A stretch of DNA of 27,473 bases from Streptococcus mitis. Its GTDB lineage: Bacteria; Bacillota; Bacilli; Lactobacillales; Streptococcaceae. Below, piece after piece: positions 14,178 through 22,519 of the stretch. The notes beneath the pieces are model-generated. The model worked only from the letters and a program-made list of their open reading frames with translations, ran no database searches and had not been told where the DNA came from. Each line of letters opens with the position of its first letter. Positions within the stretch are counted from its first letter, which is position 1. A program made the position numbers and the translations under genes. The stretch lies in the NCBI GenBank assembly GCA_018364455.1, contig JAGZLW010000024.1, forward strand, positions 1 to 27,473, read 5' to 3'.

Positions 14178-14633
14178 ATGGGCGCTATTATGGAGTTTGC
14201 AACAGAAAAACAGATTGAATCATTTCTTTCAACTTGTCATATCGAGGGACAAAGGAATTTTCTGATAGCTTTCAAGAAAAAGACATGGCTGAAATCCTTT
14301 ATTGATTTTTTCATTATAGGTGGTTCCTACTATGTTCAGTCAAGTGTGAAGCCTAAGCTTATAGCATTCACACCTAAGGGGATTTACTTGATGGACATCA
14401 GTGATGTAACAGAAAATCATTCTAATCAAGTCGTAGAGATGCCTTGGAATCAAGTTCAAGATTTTACTTATAAGCCAGTCTTGAATACAGTTAGACTTAA
14501 TTGGTATTATCAAAATGAAGTCTACATTTTTTCCGTGGATGTCGGTCAGATTAGTCAGCATGTGGGCCAATATCAATTTAACAAAGATCATTATGACTAT
14601 TTAGCCCAACAGGATTTCTTTCAGTATAAGTAA
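14178..14633 (+). CDS. Hypothetical protein, possibly PH-like
   Basis: This 151-residue protein has no signal peptide. Residues 55-130 alternate beta-type strands (KLIAFTPKGIYLMDIS, VVEMPWNQVQDFTYKPV, VRLNWYYQNEVYIFSVDVG) ending in a helix, a pattern similar to bacterial PH-like domains; this is a fold guess, not an identification. A short hydrophobic stretch SFIDFFIIGGSYYV might touch the membrane. GGAGG 7 nt upstream fixes ATG 14178, although ATG 14190 is also possible. It sits alone between terminators, with a long leader. I know no function. Confidence 0.75.
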   Translation: MGAIMEFATEKQIESFLSTCHIEGQRNFLIAFKKKTWLKSFIDFFIIGGSYYVQSSVKPKLIAFTPKGIYLMDISDVTENHSNQVVEMPWNQVQDFTYKPVLNTVRLNWYYQNEVYIFSVDVGQISQHVGQYQFNKDHYDYLAQQDFFQYK

Positions 14634-14653
14634 GCCCTAGCAATCATTTTCAC

Positions 14654-14686
14654 AAAAGAATCTGGAAGGTTTTCTGGATTCTTTTT
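14654..14686 (+). terminator. Terminator of the 151-residue gene
   Basis: AAAAGAATC pairs with GATTCTTTT, followed by T residues. It lies 20 bp after the stop codon. Confidence 0.85.
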
Positions 14687-14699
14687 AGCTTTACTAGCT

Positions 14700-14942
14700 A
14701 ATACTCAATGAAAATCAAAGAGCAAACTAGGAAGCTAGCCGCAGGTTGCTCAAAACACTGTTTTGAGGTTGTAGATAATACTGACGAAGTCAGCTCAAAA
14801 CACTGTTTTGAGGTTGCAGATAGAACTGACGAAGTCAGCTCAAAACACTGTTTTGAGGTTGCAGATAGAACTGACGAAGTCAGTAACATATACCTACGGT
14901 AAGGCGACGCTGACGTGGTTTGAAGAGATTTTCGAAGAGTAT
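14700..14942 (+). repeat. BOX element, boxA-boxB3-boxC type
   Basis: This 243-bp copy has boxA (ATACTCAATGAAAATC start), three 45-bp boxB units (14748-14792, 14793-14837, 14838-14882) and boxC (AAGGCGACGCTGACGTGG, ending GAGTAT). The ends form an imperfect inverted repeat (13 of 16 positions). Each boxB unit contains the palindrome CAAAACACTGTTTTG. The element fills most of the 407-bp gap between the 151-residue gene and metB; the remainder is terminator, operator and promoter. Confidence 0.96.
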
Positions 14943-14947
14943 AAGTC

Positions 14948-14964
14948 TATAGTTTAAAACTATA
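14948..14964. promoter_or_regulatory. MET-box operator of metB-patB (MtaR/MetR site)
   Basis: TATAGTTT-A-AAACTATA is a perfect inverted repeat around one base. It matches the streptococcal MET-box recognised by the LysR-type methionine regulator MtaR/MetR. Its centre is about 65 bp before the predicted metB transcription start, the usual recognition position for LysR activators. It begins 6 bp after the BOX element. Confidence 0.85.
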
Positions 14965-15005
14965 ACTAGCTCTTGAAAAGAAGAAAATGAGTTGATGAAA
15001 ATAAG

Positions 15006-15014
15006 TGGTACAAT
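15006..15014 (+). promoter_or_regulatory. Extended -10 promoter of metB-patB
   Basis: TGG-TACAAT is an extended -10 with no proper -35, consistent with dependence on an activator bound at the MET-box. Confidence 0.75.
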
Positions 15015-15040
15015 AGTTACTATAGATTTGGAGGTATTGT

Positions 15041-16135
15041 ATGAGCAAGGAATTACACATCAACACAATTTTGGCCCAGGCGGGCATTAAATCAGATGAA
15101 GCGACAGGAGCTTTGGTGACACCGCTTCATTTTTCAACGACCTATCAGCATCCAGAGTTTGGTAAATCTACTGGCTTTGACTATACGCGTACTAAAAACC
15201 CGACTCGTAGCAAGGCTGAAGAAGTCTTGGCGGCTATTGAGTCCGCAGACTATGCCCTAGCTACTAGCTCAGGGATGTCAGCAATTGTATTAGCCTTTAG
15301 CGTCTTTCCAGTAGGAAGTAAGGTCTTGGCTGTCCGTGACCTTTATGGTGGTTCTTTCCGTTGGTTTAACCAAGTGGAGCAGGAAGGCCGGTTCCATTTT
15401 ACCTATGCCAATACAGAAGAAGAGTTGATTGCCGAGTTGGAGAAGGACGTGGATGTTCTCTATATCGAAACGCCAACCAATCCCTTGATGTTGGAATTTG
15501 ATATCGAAAAACTAGCAAAATTGGCTCATGCTAAGGGTGCAAAAGTGGTGGTGGACAATACCTTCTACAGCCCTATCTACCAACGTCCGATTGAAGATGG
15601 AGCAGATATCGTTCTTCATTCAGCAACCAAGTATCTAGCAGGGCACAATGATGTCTTGGCTGGAGTGGTTGTGACCAATAGTTTAGAACTATACGAGAAG
15701 CTTTTCTACAATCTCAATACGACAGGGGCAGTCTTGTCACCATTTGACAGTTATCAATTGATTCGTGGTCTCAAGACCTTGTCTCTTCGTATGGAGCGCT
15801 CAACAGCCAACGCTCAAGAAGTGGTTTCCTTTTTGAAGGATTCTCCAGCAGTTAAGGAAGTTCTCTACACTGGTCGTGGAGGCATGATTTCCTTTAAAGT
15901 AGCGGATGAAACACGCATTCCTCATGTTTTGAACAGTCTTAAGGTCTTCTCTTTTGCGGAAAGTTTGGGTGGGGTAGAAAGTCTCATTACTTATCCAACG
16001 ACGCAAACTCACGCTGATATTCCAGCAGAAGTGCGCCATTCTTATGGTTTGACAGATGACCTCTTGCGCTTGTCAATTGGGATTGAGGATGCTAGAGATT
16101 TGATTGCAGATTTGCGCCAAGCCTTGGAAGGATAA
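15041..16135 (+). CDS. metB: Cystathionine gamma-synthase/trans-sulfuration PLP enzyme
   Basis: This 364-residue Cys/Met-metabolism PLP enzyme has YTRTKNPTRSKAEEVLAAIE near the N-terminus, DNTFYSPIYQRP, and the PLP lysine Lys197 in HSATKYLAGHND. A TGAVLSPFDSYQLIRGLKTL segment and the SIGIEDARDLIADLRQAL end are typical. The family makes or breaks cystathionine; gamma-synthase activity (activated homoserine plus cysteine) is most likely because the next gene is a beta-lyase, but sequence alone does not separate the two. It is led by TGGAGG, 7 nt before ATG. The MET-box upstream supports a methionine role. Confidence 0.88.
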   Translation: MSKELHINTILAQAGIKSDEATGALVTPLHFSTTYQHPEFGKSTGFDYTRTKNPTRSKAEEVLAAIESADYALATSSGMSAIVLAFSVFPVGSKVLAVRDLYGGSFRWFNQVEQEGRFHFTYANTEEELIAELEKDVDVLYIETPTNPLMLEFDIEKLAKLAHAKGAKVVVDNTFYSPIYQRPIEDGADIVLHSATKYLAGHNDVLAGVVVTNSLELYEKLFYNLNTTGAVLSPFDSYQLIRGLKTLSLRMERSTANAQEVVSFLKDSPAVKEVLYTGRGGMISFKVADETRIPHVLNSLKVFSFAESLGGVESLITYPTTQTHADIPAEVRHSYGLTDDLLRLSIGIEDARDLIADLRQALEG

Positions 16136-16142
16136 GACAAAG

Positions 16143-17309
16143 ATGGGGAAATATGATTTTACAAGCCTGCCCAATCGTTTAGGGCACCATACCTATAAAT
16201 GGAAAGAAGCAGAAACGGATAGTCAAGTCCTACCAGCTTGGATAGCGGATATGGACTTTGTAGTCTTGCCTGAAATCCGCCAAGCCGTGCAGACTTATGC
16301 TGATCAACTGGTTTATGGCTATACCTATGCCAGTGAAGAGTTAATTAAGGAAGTTCAAAAGTGGGAAGCCACACAACATGGTTACCACTTTGACAAAGAA
16401 GCCCTTGTCTTTATCGAGGGTGTGGTACCAGCCATCTCAACAGCTATTCAAGCTTTCACAAAAGAAGGCGAAGCGGTTCTGATTAATACACCTGTCTATC
16501 CACCTTTTGCTCGCAGTGTCAAGTTAAATAACCGCAGTTTGATTACCAATTCTTTGCTGGAAAAGGATGGTATATTTGAGATTGACTTTGACAAACTTGA
16601 AAAGGATCTGGTAGAAGAGAATGTCAAACTCTATATCCTCTGCAACCCTCACAATCCTGGTGGACGTGTTTGGGAAAAGGAAGTGTTGGAGAAGATTGGC
16701 CAACTCTGTCAAAAATATGGTGTTTTCTTGGTTTCGGATGAGATTCACCAAGATTTGGCTCTCTTTGGTCACAAACACCAGTCTTTCAATACCGTCAACC
16801 CTGACTTTAAAGAATTTGCTATCGTCTTAAGCAGTGCCACTAAAACATTTAATATTGCTGGGACAAAAAATTCATATGCAGTTATTGAAAATCCTAAGTT
16901 GCGAGTGGCTTACCAGAAACGCCAGTTGACCAATAACCAGCATGAAATTTCAGGCTTGGGCTATTTAGCGACAGAAGCTGCTTATCGCTATGGGAAGGAT
17001 TGGTTAGAGGAACTCAAGCAAGTCTTTGAAGACCACATCAATTATGTGGTGGATCTATTTGGAAAAGAGACTAAAATCAAGGTCATGAAACCGCAAGGAA
17101 CCTACTTGATTTGGCTTGATTTTTCAGCCTATGACCTGACTGATGAAAGATTGCAAGAGCTTTTGAGAAATGAAGCCAAGGTTATCCTCAACCGTGGTTT
17201 GGATTTTGGAGAGGAAGGAAGTCTCCATGCCCGTCTCAATGTAGCCATGCCTAAATCTCTGCTGCAAGAAGTGTGTCAGCGGATTGTGACGACTTTTGCC
17301 AAACGTTAA
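16143..17309 (+). CDS. patB: PatB/MalY-type C-S lyase (cystathionine beta-lyase)
   Basis: This 388-residue class I/II aminotransferase-fold enzyme has the PatB/MalY start (YDFTSLPNRLGHHTYKW), WIADMDF, NPHNPGGRVW, SDEIHQDL and the PLP lysine Lys234 in SSATKTFNIAG. It should cleave cystathionine or cysteine conjugates to a thiol, pyruvate and ammonia, the step after MetB towards methionine. ATG 16143 is preferred to the upstream ATG 16104, which lies inside metB; AAGG is 11 nt upstream, rather far. It is 7 bp after the metB stop, so the pair is one operon. Confidence 0.9.
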   Translation: MGKYDFTSLPNRLGHHTYKWKEAETDSQVLPAWIADMDFVVLPEIRQAVQTYADQLVYGYTYASEELIKEVQKWEATQHGYHFDKEALVFIEGVVPAISTAIQAFTKEGEAVLINTPVYPPFARSVKLNNRSLITNSLLEKDGIFEIDFDKLEKDLVEENVKLYILCNPHNPGGRVWEKEVLEKIGQLCQKYGVFLVSDEIHQDLALFGHKHQSFNTVNPDFKEFAIVLSSATKTFNIAGTKNSYAVIENPKLRVAYQKRQLTNNQHEISGLGYLATEAAYRYGKDWLEELKQVFEDHINYVVDLFGKETKIKVMKPQGTYLIWLDFSAYDLTDERLQELLRNEAKVILNRGLDFGEEGSLHARLNVAMPKSLLQEVCQRIVTTFAKR

Positions 17310-17315
17310 AAATCC

Positions 17316-17353
17316 AGCCTTCTAGGAGAAAAGTCTTCCTAGAAGGCTATTTT
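17316..17353 (+). terminator. Terminator of metB-patB
   Basis: A perfect 12-bp stem AGCCTTCTAGGA/TCCTAGAAGGCT is followed by ATTTTC. The stem is strong and the T tract short. Confidence 0.8.
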
Positions 17354-17367
17354 CATAGGGGAAAATA

Positions 17368-17376
17368 TGGTATAAT
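17368..17376 (+). promoter_or_regulatory. Extended -10 promoter of the SNF2 gene
   Basis: TGG-TATAAT is an extended -10, 25 bp before ATG 17402. Confidence 0.78.
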
Positions 17377-17401
17377 AAAAAGATAAGGTAAAGGTAAAAA
17401 T

Positions 17402-20400
17402 ATGGCTAAATTGATTCCGGGGAAAGTCCGTATCGAAGGCGTTGCCCTTTATGAAACTGGTAAAGTTGACATCATCAAGGAAAAGAATAATCGGCTCTAT
17501 GCTCGCGTTGCAGAAGAAGAACTGCGCTATAGTTTAGAGGATGATTTGGTTTTTTGTGCCTGCGATTTTTTCCAAAAGAGGGGCTACTGTGTGCATTTGG
17601 CAGCGCTGGAGCATTTTCTAAAAAATGATGAGCGTGGTCAGGAAATCTTGCAGAGTCTGGAAGAAGGTCATGAAGAAAAAGAGGCTGTTGAAACCAAGGT
17701 GACCTTGGGTGGCAAATTTTTGGACCGAATCTTATCTCCAAAATCAGAACGTGCCTATGAATTATCGGCTGTGGGGCAGGTGGAAGCAGGAACCAATCAT
17801 ATCTTGTGGACTCTGAGAATCGGCCAAATCAATAGCCAAAAATACTACGTCATTCGGGATATTCCACTCTTTTTAAGAATTGTCGAGCAGAGAAAGTCGT
17901 ATATGATTGGCAAGACCTATGAGGAATCCTTGTCTTGGGAATCCTTTGATGAGGCCAGCCAAGAACTTCTGACTTTCTTGCGCGGATTAACGGAGGAAGG
18001 ACTGGCTCCAGATCTCTTTTTCCAAAATCAAGGTCGGCACCTCTTTTTCCCTCTGACTTTTTTTGAGCAGGGTGTGAATTTATTGATGACCTTGCCCCAT
18101 TTTCAATTTGACCATCAAGTGGATAGCTACCAGACTCTGCTTTTTCAGGATATGCATGCTGATGCCAATCTATTTGCCTTTACAGTAACAGAATACTCGG
18201 ATTATTTTGAAATGGAAATCAGTGAGAGTCCTAGGGTCAATGTCTTTTATCAGGGAGCTGTGCTTTTCCATAAAGGACAGGTTTATTTTCTAACAGACCA
18301 GCAGATGCGTCTTCTCAAGGAAATCAAAGCGCTGCCTTTGGATCAGCATGGCAAGAAATACCTGCAATTTGATAGCAGTGACCGAGATAAGTTGGCTTCT
18401 TGTCTAGCGCTCTTTGGCCAGATGGGCAGCGTTTCAGCTCCAGAACGTCTACAAATTAAAACTTTTGAACCCTCTTTTTATTTTGATAGGGAAGAGGATA
18501 ATCGGATTCGTTTAGAAATTCAGTTTGATTATGGAGATAGACAGGTATCTAGCCGACAAGAGCTAGAAGAATTACCATTTTCGAGTGATGCGGACTTAGA
18601 AGAAAGAATTTTCCAAGTCTGTTTGACTGCGGGCTTTGAAGCCGATTTTCAATCTTGGCGTCAGGCCCTAAAAGCAGAGTCTGTTTATCATTTCTTCCAC
18701 GAAATCATTCCAGTCTTTGAAAAACTCGGGAATGTTGATTTATCAGACAAGTTAGAAGAACTCTATAACCTAGCAAGCCCTCAAGTGCAGATTGCTTCCA
18801 AGGGAGGCCTCTTGGAAATCCAATTTGATTTTCAAGATATTGCTCAAGAGGAAATCGACCAAGCCATGCAGGCCTTGGTTGCCAACAAGGATTTTTACAT
18901 TGATTCGTCTAATCAAGTCTACTTTTTTGATGAAGAAACCAAGAAAATTCGCCAAAATTTACAGGAACTAGGACAATTCGAATTAAAAGATGGCTCCTTG
19001 CAGGCTCGGAAATCCTTGGCCTACAGTTTAGCTCATCTCTTTGAAGGGCGTGACCGTGTTTCTTTTTCACAAGAATTCCAGAATCTGGCTCAAGATTTGA
19101 CGCATCCAGAGGACTTTCCTCGACAAGCAACTCAGGTTCAGGCTGATTTGCGAGATTATCAGGAAAAGGGAATCGGCTGGCTGCAAATGCTCCATCACTA
19201 TGGTTTTGGTGGAATTTTGGCTGATGATATGGGACTTGGTAAAACCCTGCAGACTATTGCTTTTTTGACCAGTCAAGTGACAAAAGAAAGTCGGGTTTTG
19301 ATTTTAGCGCCGTCAGGTTTGATTTACAACTGGGCAGATGAGTTTCAGAAATTTGCCCCACAGTTGGATATGGCTGTTGTTCATGGTTTGAAAGCTAGTC
19401 GTGAAGAGATTCTTGCTGGAAGCCATCAAATCTATGTGACTAGTTATGCTACCTTCCGTCAGGACAGTGAGCTTTATCAGGGGATGGCCTTTGACTTCCT
19501 TTTCTTAGATGAAGCTCAGGTCATGAAAAATGCCCAGACCAAGATTGCTCAGACCTTGAGACAATTTGTGGTGCCGTCAGTTTTTGCCTTGTCAGGAACT
19601 CCTATTGAAAATCATCTGGGTGAGTTGTGGTCTATTTTTCAAATCGTCATGCCAGGACTTTTGCCAAGCAAGAAAGAATTTATGAAATTGCCAGCTGAGC
19701 GAGTGGCTCAGTTTATCAAACCTTTCGTTATGAGGCGCAAGAAAGAAGAAGTGCTGACTGAATTACCAGACTTAATCGAAGTAGTTTATAAGAATGAACT
19801 GGAAGACCAGCAAAAGGCTATCTACCTAGCCCAGTTGCAACAGATGCGAGACCGTCTGGCTCAAGTTTCAGACCAGGAATTCCAACGAAGCCGAGTGGAA
19901 ATTTTATCTGGTCTGATGCGCTTGCGCCAAATCTGTGATACCCCTGCCCTCTTTATGGAAGATTATCAGGGTGCCAGTGGCAAACTGGATAGTCTCCGAG
20001 ACCTGCTGGTACAGGTGGCAGACGGTGGACACCGTGTCTTGATTTTCTCTCAGTTCAAGGGAATGTTGGAGAAAATAGAACAAGAATTGCCAGACTTGGG
20101 CTTGACTTCCTTTAAAATTACGGGTTCAACCCCAGCCAAGGAAAGACAAGACATGACCAAGGCCTTTAACCAAGGGGAAAGAGATGCCTTTCTGATTTCC
20201 CTCAAGGCTGGTGGTGTCGGTCTAAATCTGACAGGTGCTGATACGGTTATTTTGGTTGACCTTTGGTGGAATCCTGCGGTGGAGGCGCAAGCCATTGGCC
20301 GTGCCCATCGGATGGGTCAGGAAGAAACGGTTGAGGTTTATCGCTTAGTGACCAGGGGAACCATTGAAGAAAAAATTCAGGAACTCCAAGAACAGAAGAA

Positions 20401-20500
20401 ACATCTGGTGTCACAAGTATTGGATGGCACAGAGTCACGTGGCAGTCTGACCCTAGCAGAAATTAGAGAAATTTTGGGAATTTCTGAAGCCAGCACTTGA
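17402..20500 (+). CDS. SNF2-family DEAD/DEAH helicase with SWIM zinc finger
   Basis: This 1032-residue protein combines a SWIM zinc finger (Cys52, Cys54, Cys63, His65: CACDFFQKRGYCVH), a long middle domain of the bacterial SNF2-associated type, and an SNF2 motor from about residue 585. Motor motifs: Walker A DDMGLGKT (608-615), DEAQ (703-706) in place of DEAH, SGTPIENHLGELWS, and helicase C-terminal motifs LKAGGVGLNLTGAD and QAIGRAHRMGQ. It is a predicted ATP-driven translocase on double-stranded DNA or a remodeller of protein-DNA or RNA polymerase complexes; the true substrate in streptococci is not known. It has its own promoter and no defence genes beside it, so I read it as a housekeeping gene. 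AAAGG lies 9 nt before ATG. Confidence 0.93.
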   Translation: MAKLIPGKVRIEGVALYETGKVDIIKEKNNRLYARVAEEELRYSLEDDLVFCACDFFQKRGYCVHLAALEHFLKNDERGQEILQSLEEGHEEKEAVETKVTLGGKFLDRILSPKSERAYELSAVGQVEAGTNHILWTLRIGQINSQKYYVIRDIPLFLRIVEQRKSYMIGKTYEESLSWESFDEASQELLTFLRGLTEEGLAPDLFFQNQGRHLFFPLTFFEQGVNLLMTLPHFQFDHQVDSYQTLLFQDMHADANLFAFTVTEYSDYFEMEISESPRVNVFYQGAVLFHKGQVYFLTDQQMRLLKEIKALPLDQHGKKYLQFDSSDRDKLASCLALFGQMGSVSAPERLQIKTFEPSFYFDREEDNRIRLEIQFDYGDRQVSSRQELEELPFSSDADLEERIFQVCLTAGFEADFQSWRQALKAESVYHFFHEIIPVFEKLGNVDLSDKLEELYNLASPQVQIASKGGLLEIQFDFQDIAQEEIDQAMQALVANKDFYIDSSNQVYFFDEETKKIRQNLQELGQFELKDGSLQARKSLAYSLAHLFEGRDRVSFSQEFQNLAQDLTHPEDFPRQATQVQADLRDYQEKGIGWLQMLHHYGFGGILADDMGLGKTLQTIAFLTSQVTKESRVLILAPSGLIYNWADEFQKFAPQLDMAVVHGLKASREEILAGSHQIYVTSYATFRQDSELYQGMAFDFLFLDEAQVMKNAQTKIAQTLRQFVVPSVFALSGTPIENHLGELWSIFQIVMPGLLPSKKEFMKLPAERVAQFIKPFVMRRKKEEVLTELPDLIEVVYKNELEDQQKAIYLAQLQQMRDRLAQVSDQEFQRSRVEILSGLMRLRQICDTPALFMEDYQGASGKLDSLRDLLVQVADGGHRVLIFSQFKGMLEKIEQELPDLGLTSFKITGSTPAKERQDMTKAFNQGERDAFLISLKAGGVGLNLTGADTVILVDLWWNPAVEAQAIGRAHRMGQEETVEVYRLVTRGTIEEKIQELQEQKKHLVSQVLDGTESRGSLTLAEIREILGISEAST

Positions 20501-20524
20501 AAAATCAAGACAATACGCTATAAT
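20497..20524 (+). promoter_or_regulatory. Promoter of the 205-residue gene-murC operon
   Basis: TTGAAA (20497-20502), a 16-bp spacer and TATAAT (20519-20524) overlap the end of the SNF2 gene. ATG 20548 follows with AAAGG 10 nt upstream. Confidence 0.75.
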
Positions 20525-20547
20525 GAAGTGTTGAAAGGAAATAGAAA

Positions 20548-21165
20548 ATGAAACAAGAACGATTTCCATTGGTGTCAGATGACGAGGTCATGTTGACTGA
20601 AATGCCAGTCATGAACTTGTATGATGAGTCTGATCTGATCAGTAATATCAAGGGTGAGTATCGAGATAAAAATTATTTAGAATGGGCTCCTATTACTGAA
20701 GAAAAACCAGTAAAACCAATTGAAAAGCAAGTCGAGAAACTTAAAAAAGCTCCTTTAGGGGTTAAAAAAGAAGGAAAGAGCTATGCAGAGGTGGCGCGTG
20801 AAGAAGCGCGTGCAGACTTGAAAAAGAAACGCTCTGCTAACTATCTAACTCAGGATTTCAGCCGTGCGAGACGTCATTCTAAATCAGGCCTTCTTAGACA
20901 GGGTAACCAACCGACAGCTCCTTTCCAAAAGGAAAATCCTGGTGAATTTGTCAAATATAGCCAAAAATTGACCCAGTCTCATTATATCTTGGCGGAAGAA
21001 GTTCATTCTATCCCTACCAAGAATGAAGAAGTGTCAGCACCTGCTCCAAAGAAAAACAACTATGATTTTCTAAAGAAGAGCCAAATCTACAATAAAAAAA
21101 GTAAACAAACAGAACAAGAACGTCGGGTTGCCCAAGAGTTAAATCTGACCAGAATTACAGAATAG
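20548..21165 (+). CDS. Hypothetical basic cytoplasmic protein in the murC operon
   Basis: This 205-residue protein has no signal peptide and no membrane segment. The N-terminal 60 residues are acidic and aromatic (LVSDDEVMLTEMPVMN ... YLEWAPI). The rest is lysine/arginine/glutamine-rich and probably disordered, with AREEARADLKKKRSANY and a basic tail. It resembles a cytosolic linker or scaffold, but I do not know the family. It is the first gene of the operon with murC 10 bp downstream, so a role in cell-wall synthesis or division is a guess from context only. Confidence 0.78.
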   Translation: MKQERFPLVSDDEVMLTEMPVMNLYDESDLISNIKGEYRDKNYLEWAPITEEKPVKPIEKQVEKLKKAPLGVKKEGKSYAEVAREEARADLKKKRSANYLTQDFSRARRHSKSGLLRQGNQPTAPFQKENPGEFVKYSQKLTQSHYILAEEVHSIPTKNEEVSAPAPKKNNYDFLKKSQIYNKKSKQTEQERRVAQELNLTRITE

Positions 21166-21175
21166 GGGAGAAAAC

Positions 21176-22510
21176 ATGCCAAAGACATATCATTTTATCG
21201 GAATTAAGGGATCAGGGATGAGTGCCTTGGCCTTGATGTTGCACCAAATGGGGCACAAGGTTCAAGGATCAGATGTTGAAAAGTACTACTTTACTCAACG
21301 TGGTCTTGAGCAGGCAGGAATTACTATTCTTCCTTTTGATGAAAAGAACCTAGACGGTGATATGGAAATTATCGCTGGAAATGCCTTTCGTCCAGATAAC
21401 AACGTCGAAATTGCCTATGCAGACCAAAATGGTATCAGCTACAAACGTTACCATGAATTTCTAGGTAGCTTTATGCGTGACTTTGTTAGCATGGGAGTAG
21501 CTGGAGCGCATGGAAAAACTTCAACGACAGGTATGTTGTCTCATGTCTTGTCTCACATCACAGACACTAGCTTCTTGATCGGGGATGGGACAGGTCGTGG
21601 TTCGGCCAATGCCAAATATTTTGTCTTTGAATCTGACGAATATGAACGCCACTTTATGCCTTACCACCCAGAATACTCTATTATTACCAACATTGACTTT
21701 GACCATCCAGACTATTTCACAAGTCTCGAGGATGTTTTCAATGCCTTTAACGACTATGCCAAACAAATTACCAAGGGTCTTTTTGTCTATGGTGAAGATG
21801 CAGAATTGCGTAAAATTACGTCTGATGCACCAATTTATTATTATGGTTTTGAAGCAGCAGGTAATGACTTTGTAGCTAGTGAGCTTCTTCGTTCAACAAC
21901 TGGTTCAACCTTCACCGTTCACTTCCGTGGACAAGAATTGGGTCAATTCCACATCCCAACCTTTGGTCGTCACAATATCATGAATGCGACAGCCGTTATT
22001 GGTCTTCTTTACACAGCAGGATTTGATTTGAACTTGGTGCGTGAGCACTTGAAAACATTTGCCGGTGTTAAGCGTCGTTTCACTGAGAAAATTGTCAATG
22101 ACACAGTGATTATCGATGACTTTGCCCACCATCCAACAGAAATTATTGCGACCTTGGATGCGGCTCGTCAGAAATACCCAAGCAAGGAAATTGTAGCAGT
22201 CTTCCAACCGCATACTTTTACAAGAACCATCGCCTTGTTGGACGAATTTGCTCACGCTTTGAACCAAGCGGATGCTGTTTACCTAGCGCAAATTTATGGG
22301 TCAGCTCGTGAAGTAGATCATGGTGACGTTAAGGTAGAAGACCTAGCCCAAAAAATCAACAAAAAACACCAAGTTATCACTGTTGAAAATGTTTCTCCAC
22401 TCCTTGATCATGACAATGCTGTCTATGTCTTTATGGGAGCAGGAGACATCCAAACCTATGAATACTCATTTGAGCGTCTCTTGTCAAACTTGACAAGCAA
22501 TGTTCAGTAG
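21176..22510 (+). CDS. murC: UDP-N-acetylmuramate:L-alanine ligase
   Basis: This 444-residue enzyme adds L-alanine to UDP-MurNAc, the first step of stem-peptide synthesis in the cytoplasm. The N-terminal UDP-binding loop is GIKGSGMSALAL (9-20), the ATP loop GAHGKTST (110-117), then FESDEYERHF, NIDFDHPDYF, FGRHNIMNA and DDFAHHPTEI. Length is normal for MurC. Start: GGGGAGAAAACATG. It is followed after 9 bp by two acetyltransferase genes in the same direction, with no terminator between. Confidence 0.98.
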   Translation: MPKTYHFIGIKGSGMSALALMLHQMGHKVQGSDVEKYYFTQRGLEQAGITILPFDEKNLDGDMEIIAGNAFRPDNNVEIAYADQNGISYKRYHEFLGSFMRDFVSMGVAGAHGKTSTTGMLSHVLSHITDTSFLIGDGTGRGSANAKYFVFESDEYERHFMPYHPEYSIITNIDFDHPDYFTSLEDVFNAFNDYAKQITKGLFVYGEDAELRKITSDAPIYYYGFEAAGNDFVASELLRSTTGSTFTVHFRGQELGQFHIPTFGRHNIMNATAVIGLLYTAGFDLNLVREHLKTFAGVKRRFTEKIVNDTVIIDDFAHHPTEIIATLDAARQKYPSKEIVAVFQPHTFTRTIALLDEFAHALNQADAVYLAQIYGSAREVDHGDVKVEDLAQKINKKHQVITVENVSPLLDHDNAVYVFMGAGDIQTYEYSFERLLSNLTSNVQ

Positions 22511-22519
22511 GATATTCTT

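Noticed and set aside
14748..14882. Regular 45-bp repeats resembling a short CRISPR array
   Set aside because: The repeats are directly adjacent with no unique spacers, and match boxB of the BOX element; no cas genes are present.
14708..14902. 64-residue open frame with three SSKHCFEV repeats, plus a similar frame on the minus strand (14698-14889)
   Set aside because: It is translation of the 45-bp boxB units of the BOX element, which stay open by chance; there is no ribosome site.
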